Assembly (NCBI GenBank): GCA_028095005.1
Contig: CM051463.1
Coordinates: 9,167,052-9,231,051 of the forward strand
Length of the DNA stretch: 64,000 bases
Origin: Rhynchospora pubera
Taxonomy: Eukaryota > Streptophyta > Magnoliopsida > Poales > Cyperaceae
Direction of reading: 5' to 3'
The position numbers and the translations under genes are program-made. Below the pieces are notes generated by a model. It was not told the DNA's origin and did not search any database. It worked only from the letters and a program-made list of their open reading frames with translations. This document shows, piece after piece, positions 60,301 through 64,000 of this stretch (within the stretch, counting starts at the first letter, position 1; each line of letters starts with the position of its first letter).

Positions 60301-62688
60301 CAAGTTTCGCAAAACCATGGGCGGGGAGCGTGCTTTTACGTCTGTGGTCAGAGAGGAGGCCACATCGTTGAGTTCTTCACCTTCTCCTCTCTTTTACCCG
60401 ACTTCCGCGTGGTAAGAGTCGCGACTTTAATTTTTACCCAGGGGAAGACAATGCTGATAGGTGGGCCTTCCCGCAAGAGAGAGTGAGATGGCAGCACTCG
60501 TTTCTCCATAGTCCAGTGAAGACTCACAGCTTTTGGTGTATGAGCCGTGTGTATTCAGGCACTAAGCAGAGATGGTAAATTTTCAATGGGGCAGCGCCCT
60601 CCTTCGCCCCCCTGGGATCGTCTCCAATGGATGCACCTGACATACCATTTCGAATTTTGTGGGAATTTCCTTAAAAATTTTCAATAGTTTCTCATATATT
60701 CTTTTCATCACCATCCAAAATAAATTATTTGAAGGCTTTTCTTTGGGTATTTTTGCATGAAATTTTATGGGTGAGCTCACAAAAATATGAAGTATTTAAT
60801 GGTTTAAATGGTTTTGCAAAATTTCTCGTGGATTTATTTTGGTGATTTTGTAGGTTTTTGGGGTTTCTTTACAAATTTTGGAAATTTTGTTGATAATTTT
60901 GGGGTTTCAAAATTATGATAATTCATCATAATTCTTAGAAAATTTTTGGAGCTTGTTTGGTAATTTTCGTAACTTGAATTTGATTTTTGGAAATTTGGAA
61001 CTTTGGTTTTTTCGCAATTTGAATTTTGGTTTTCGTAATTTGAATATGGTTTTCAGGTTGAATTTTTGGGGTCAAACAATACGTAATACAAATTTTAATT
61101 TTTTTTATGTACATTTATTATTATTGTAGACCAAGTTACTAGTTAAAAGTTTACTAGGTCCTTAGTTGATCTTGAAACCGACAAAATAGTGGGAGTCATA
61201 ATTTTGCAAAACTTACATTCATTCGTGTACATTTATACCAAATGTTTTATTTCAAAAGTTGTCCTAATTATTATATATCCAACAAGACGAAAAACAGACT
61301 GAGGGTCACTTAGTATTTTAATTTGTATTTGATTGGAAAAAAATAAATTTCTTTAAGTTTTATCACTATTTAGTTTTCTCTAATATCTGAGACGAGAAAT
61401 TGTATTCATATCTCATGTTTATTCCATAAAAATGTAAAATCTACGAAATGGATCTCCAATGCATAGAAAAAATTGCAAAAAGCTTTATATTAGTTCTAAA
61501 TTTCACACATAGTTCATTTTTATTGGTATGACTACTATTTGAGGAGTCATTTCAAAAGCAAGGAAAGGCACGTAAAAATAACAAAATGAGCGTGACTAGC
61601 TATATTGTAGGAAAAATATATACAGTAAAATTTGACTAGCAATTAAAACTGATAATAAAATTTACAGAAAAAAATTTCCCTAAATATTATGAAACTCAAA
61701 AGTATGAAGATGACACCACAAGTTGCGTAATTTAAATCGTGCTCGCTTCATACAAGAATGAAATTACGACACTTTGGACTTTTATTTTTGTATGAAAATC
61801 GAGAACTTAAATAAATAACTGAAGCAAAAAAAACCTAACAACATGTAGGCTTTCTCTTTCAAAAAAAAAAAAAAAGGCTTTATAGTTAATTAAATCTCGA
61901 GTAGTCGACAGAAATACAAATACATATATATTTCACTTTTTTAGTATATATTTGAGGGTGATTCTGTACACTTTTTATTATATGGGCATAAATCTAAACC
62001 AATTATTAAAATGATGAATGGTTATGATTTAATTAGAGTTTGAATGAAGGGTTTAGATTTGAGCTCATATATTCATGGCAAAATTTCCTATAACTGAATT
62101 TGAGTTATGGGCCTTTTTAATATGAGCCTTTTAATTGGATTCATAATAAATATCTAGGATTATTGTATTAATCCTGAAAGGCCCCACAGGCCTAATAAAT
62201 ATCAACAATAGCTAGTTATTCCAATATACAAAAGGAGGCAGGGAATATTAGTACAGTTTCTCAAGGTACAGCATATCAAATAACAGACTTTAACTGTCGC
62301 TGAAAAAACATGACTGGATCGTCTGTATTCATTCTCTGGTGAAGAATATGTCCCGGGTGACATGACTTGTATGTAAAAATTTTGCATTGTAAATTATAAA
62401 ATAATATAAAAAATGACGTTTTTCTTATATTTTTCAATATAGTTTGCATAACTGTGTTAAAGTTTCGGTATTATATCATGAACTGATCATGAATGCAACT
62501 GTGCTTGTTACTAATATGACAGCAACTTGTTACACAAATTGTCAAAAAATAATGGCAAAGGAACAAGAGAATAAAAAAAGAACCGCCTGTACGGTATTCA
62601 AACTGTTCTTTTGCGCTTTTCACATGAGATTCTCTTCTTCAATTCATATAACAGTCTCCTTCATTAAACAATCTCACAAGTATCAATC
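57329..62688. other. Long intergenic region without supported genes
   Basis: AT-rich. Open frames are short, in both directions, and without recognisable motifs. About 59700-60200 has a mixed-composition tract that may be an old LTR-retrotransposon remnant, but no LTR pair, primer binding site or domain was found. 60840-61080 is a T/G-rich run. The last few hundred bases precede the bHLH gene and should contain its promoter. Confidence 0.45.
60840..61080. repeat. T/G-rich degenerate simple repeat
   Basis: Irregular repeats of TTTTGG, AATTTTGG and TTTTCGTAATTTG fill about 240 bp of the plus strand. Strand asymmetry is strong. No gene or element is assigned. Confidence 0.5.
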
Positions 62689-62697
62689 AATATAAGT
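62689..62697 (+). promoter_or_regulatory. Possible TATA element of the bHLH gene
   Basis: AATATAAG lies about 80 bp before the ATG and is followed by a pyrimidine-rich leader (TTTTTCTCTCATCCCC), as is common in plant promoters. The match to consensus is moderate. Confidence 0.35.
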
Positions 62698-62770
62698 TGT
62701 AGAAAAAGAAAATTTTCTTTCTGAACCCAATTTTTCTCTCATCCCCTTCCACAATCAATTGTAACAAATA

Positions 62771-63678
62771 ATGGCTGTGGTGGACCAGCGAGATTGCATT
62801 CTGGTCGACAACGACACGATTGAGTTTATGGACACGGTTTTTGACCTGAGCGGCATAGACCAGTACAGCGAGACTGCTGTTACTGACATGGGAGAAATCA
62901 GATTTAAATCGAAAAATTTAGATGCTGAAAGGAGGAGAAGAGGAAAGCTCAACAGCAAGCTCTTGATTCTTAGGTCAATAGTGCCTAAAATTACAAAGGT
63001 AAACCACTTTCATTTCATTTTAATAATACAACTGATTTATAGCTATATGGAAATTATGAATAAATTTAATTTTCCCTCTTTATTGGAAAATCTTGAATTT
63101 ATTATACTTTAGTCTCAATTAAGGACTAATATAGCAAATTAAGATCACCTGTGTACACAAAACAATAATGAAGTCACTGTTTTGAGATTGCAACAGAGTA
63201 TATGGCAAAAAGGCATGATCTAATAGGATATAGATACAATGATATTTTGGATATATCAAAATATTTTATAAAGTTAAGCAAAATAATAGCGTTTCAATCT
63301 CATGATCAAATATCGAATTAATTTCTAACAATGATTTGCATTAAAGTTGTATTTTTAATTTTGACGTTTTAAACTCATTACTTCCCTTTTATCTTTGAAA
63401 TAGAAAGATAAAAAAAATTCAAAGAAATGCATCACATGTTTAGTTATTCAATTTGTATCCTTTTCTTGGGTACTTACTGCTGCTATAATGTTATAATTTA
63501 GATGAGCAAGGAATCAACATTGCTAGATGCAATTGATTACATACAAGAACTCCAAAAGGAGGTTTCTGACTTGCATTCTGAGCTCTCAAGGCTACCTGCT
63601 GAAGAAATCTTGGAGAAGAAGGGAAGCACAAACTCAATCACTGAGAAACCTTTGGACCCTGAAAGCATTACATGCCAA
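62771..63678 (+). CDS. bHLH transcription factor, DYT1/UDT1-like (5' part; continues past the window)
   Basis: Exon 1 is 62771-62998 (76 codons, donor AAAG|GTAAAC); exon 2 is 63502-63678 (59 codons, acceptor AATTTAG|ATGAGC, donor CAA|GTAATC); all junctions are phase 0. Residues 1-43 are acidic. The basic region FKSKNLDAERRRRGKL (45-60) has E53 and the Arg cluster that contact an E-box; helix 1 follows (KLLILRS), then the loop IVPKITK and helix 2 from residue 77 (MSKESTLLDAIDYIQELQ). The FKSKNL-AERRRR opening plus MSKE-TL-DAI resembles rice UDT1 and Arabidopsis DYT1, regulators of anther tapetum development. Exon 2 ends in a linker after which the family has a C-terminal ACT-like region; that would lie beyond the right edge. 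The bHLH call is firm; the subgroup is from memory. Confidence 0.85.
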
Positions 63679-63760
63679 GTAATCACAAGCTTAAATATTC
63701 TTACTTCACATTAATATAACAAATTTCTTATTGTTGGAGTTGATTTGAGAAATTATTTAT

Positions 63761-63782
63761 TTATTATTATTATTATTATTAC
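63761..63782. repeat. (ATT)n microsatellite in a bHLH intron
   Basis: About seven ATT units in what should be intron 2 of the bHLH gene. Confidence 0.85.
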
Positions 63783-63956
63783 TTTTAAGATAAGAAGAGT
63801 TTCAAGCCCTTCAATTTATTTTCAATTAAATGTCACAAAAAATCATGCCCGGTTTCGATTTGAGAAATTATTGTATACTTCAAAAGTATATATGACCAGA
63901 TACAATACTTGAACTATGGTATCATTTTTGCAATGAACATCTCTGTTATATTACTA

Positions 63957-64000
63957 TGGGAAGAAGGGAAGAAGGGAAGAAGTGGGAAGAAGTATTGGGA
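63957..64000. repeat. GGGAAGAA repeat, possible start of a MITE fragment
   Basis: GGGAAGAAG units lead into GAAGTATTGGGA at the window edge. The reverse complement of the Tourist-like copy at 10973 contains GAAGAAGTAGAAATAAG followed by TATTGGGAAG, so a fourth copy may continue beyond the edge. The GTTTGGAT terminus is not seen. Confidence 0.3.

Noticed and set aside
60247..60486. 79-codon frame starting with a hydrophobic stretch
   Set aside because: No cleavage-site or domain support, and it lies in possible old retrotransposon DNA.
1..64000. tRNA or rRNA genes
   Set aside because: No clear tRNA A- and B-box pair with foldable arms, and no rRNA sequence, was recognised by eye on either strand.

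Overview
The window is nuclear DNA from a flowering plant, most likely a eudicot. It is AT-rich, has intron-containing genes with GT-AG splice sites, a plant Tat-type Ty3/Gypsy retrotransposon, many small DNA transposons, a plant-type PPR gene and a plant bHLH gene. I could not name the species from the sequence. Only four or five loci look like host genes; repeats make up most of the 64 kb.

Layout. 1-8759: a Ty3/Gypsy (Tat lineage) element on the minus strand with an uninterrupted 1865-codon gag-pol frame, a primer binding site and a 5' LTR. Its 3' LTR is not visible and would lie left of the window. 9102-10310: a deleted hAT transposon with a perfect 8-bp target duplication and a relic of its transposase start. 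10.7-12.3 kb: three related short TIR elements around a small gene (11514-11852, minus) for a secretory or single-pass membrane protein. 12.65-12.94 kb: a promoter-like stretch and a possible small secreted-peptide first exon, followed by a fold-back element (13034-13382). 15635-16875: a two-exon PPR gene of the THA8-like type (minus), with site II promoter motifs. 16.98-19.38 kb: inverted-arm repeat elements with a 21-bp minisatellite core.

19.38-53.79 kb is one satellite array of about 197 monomers of about 173 bp. A homogenised core (23.7-45.9 kb) is built of six-monomer higher-order repeats (about 1038 bp, 21 units). It is flanked on both sides by diverged monomers, and a fold-back element with a 9-bp target duplication sits in the left flank. 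This has the organisation of a centromere-type satellite, but it lies between single-copy genes. 54.98-57.3 kb: two more fold-back elements with 9-10-bp target duplications, one of 1.6 kb with a core rich in ACACG motifs. 57.3-62.7 kb: mostly unassigned AT-rich DNA. 62771-63678: the first two exons of a bHLH transcription factor most like the DYT1/UDT1 tapetum group, continuing past the right edge.

The genes do not form a pathway. The most notable structure is the satellite: its higher-order repeats, structural variants, recent 3.1-kb duplication, and flank segments on both sides that share rare deleted monomers.
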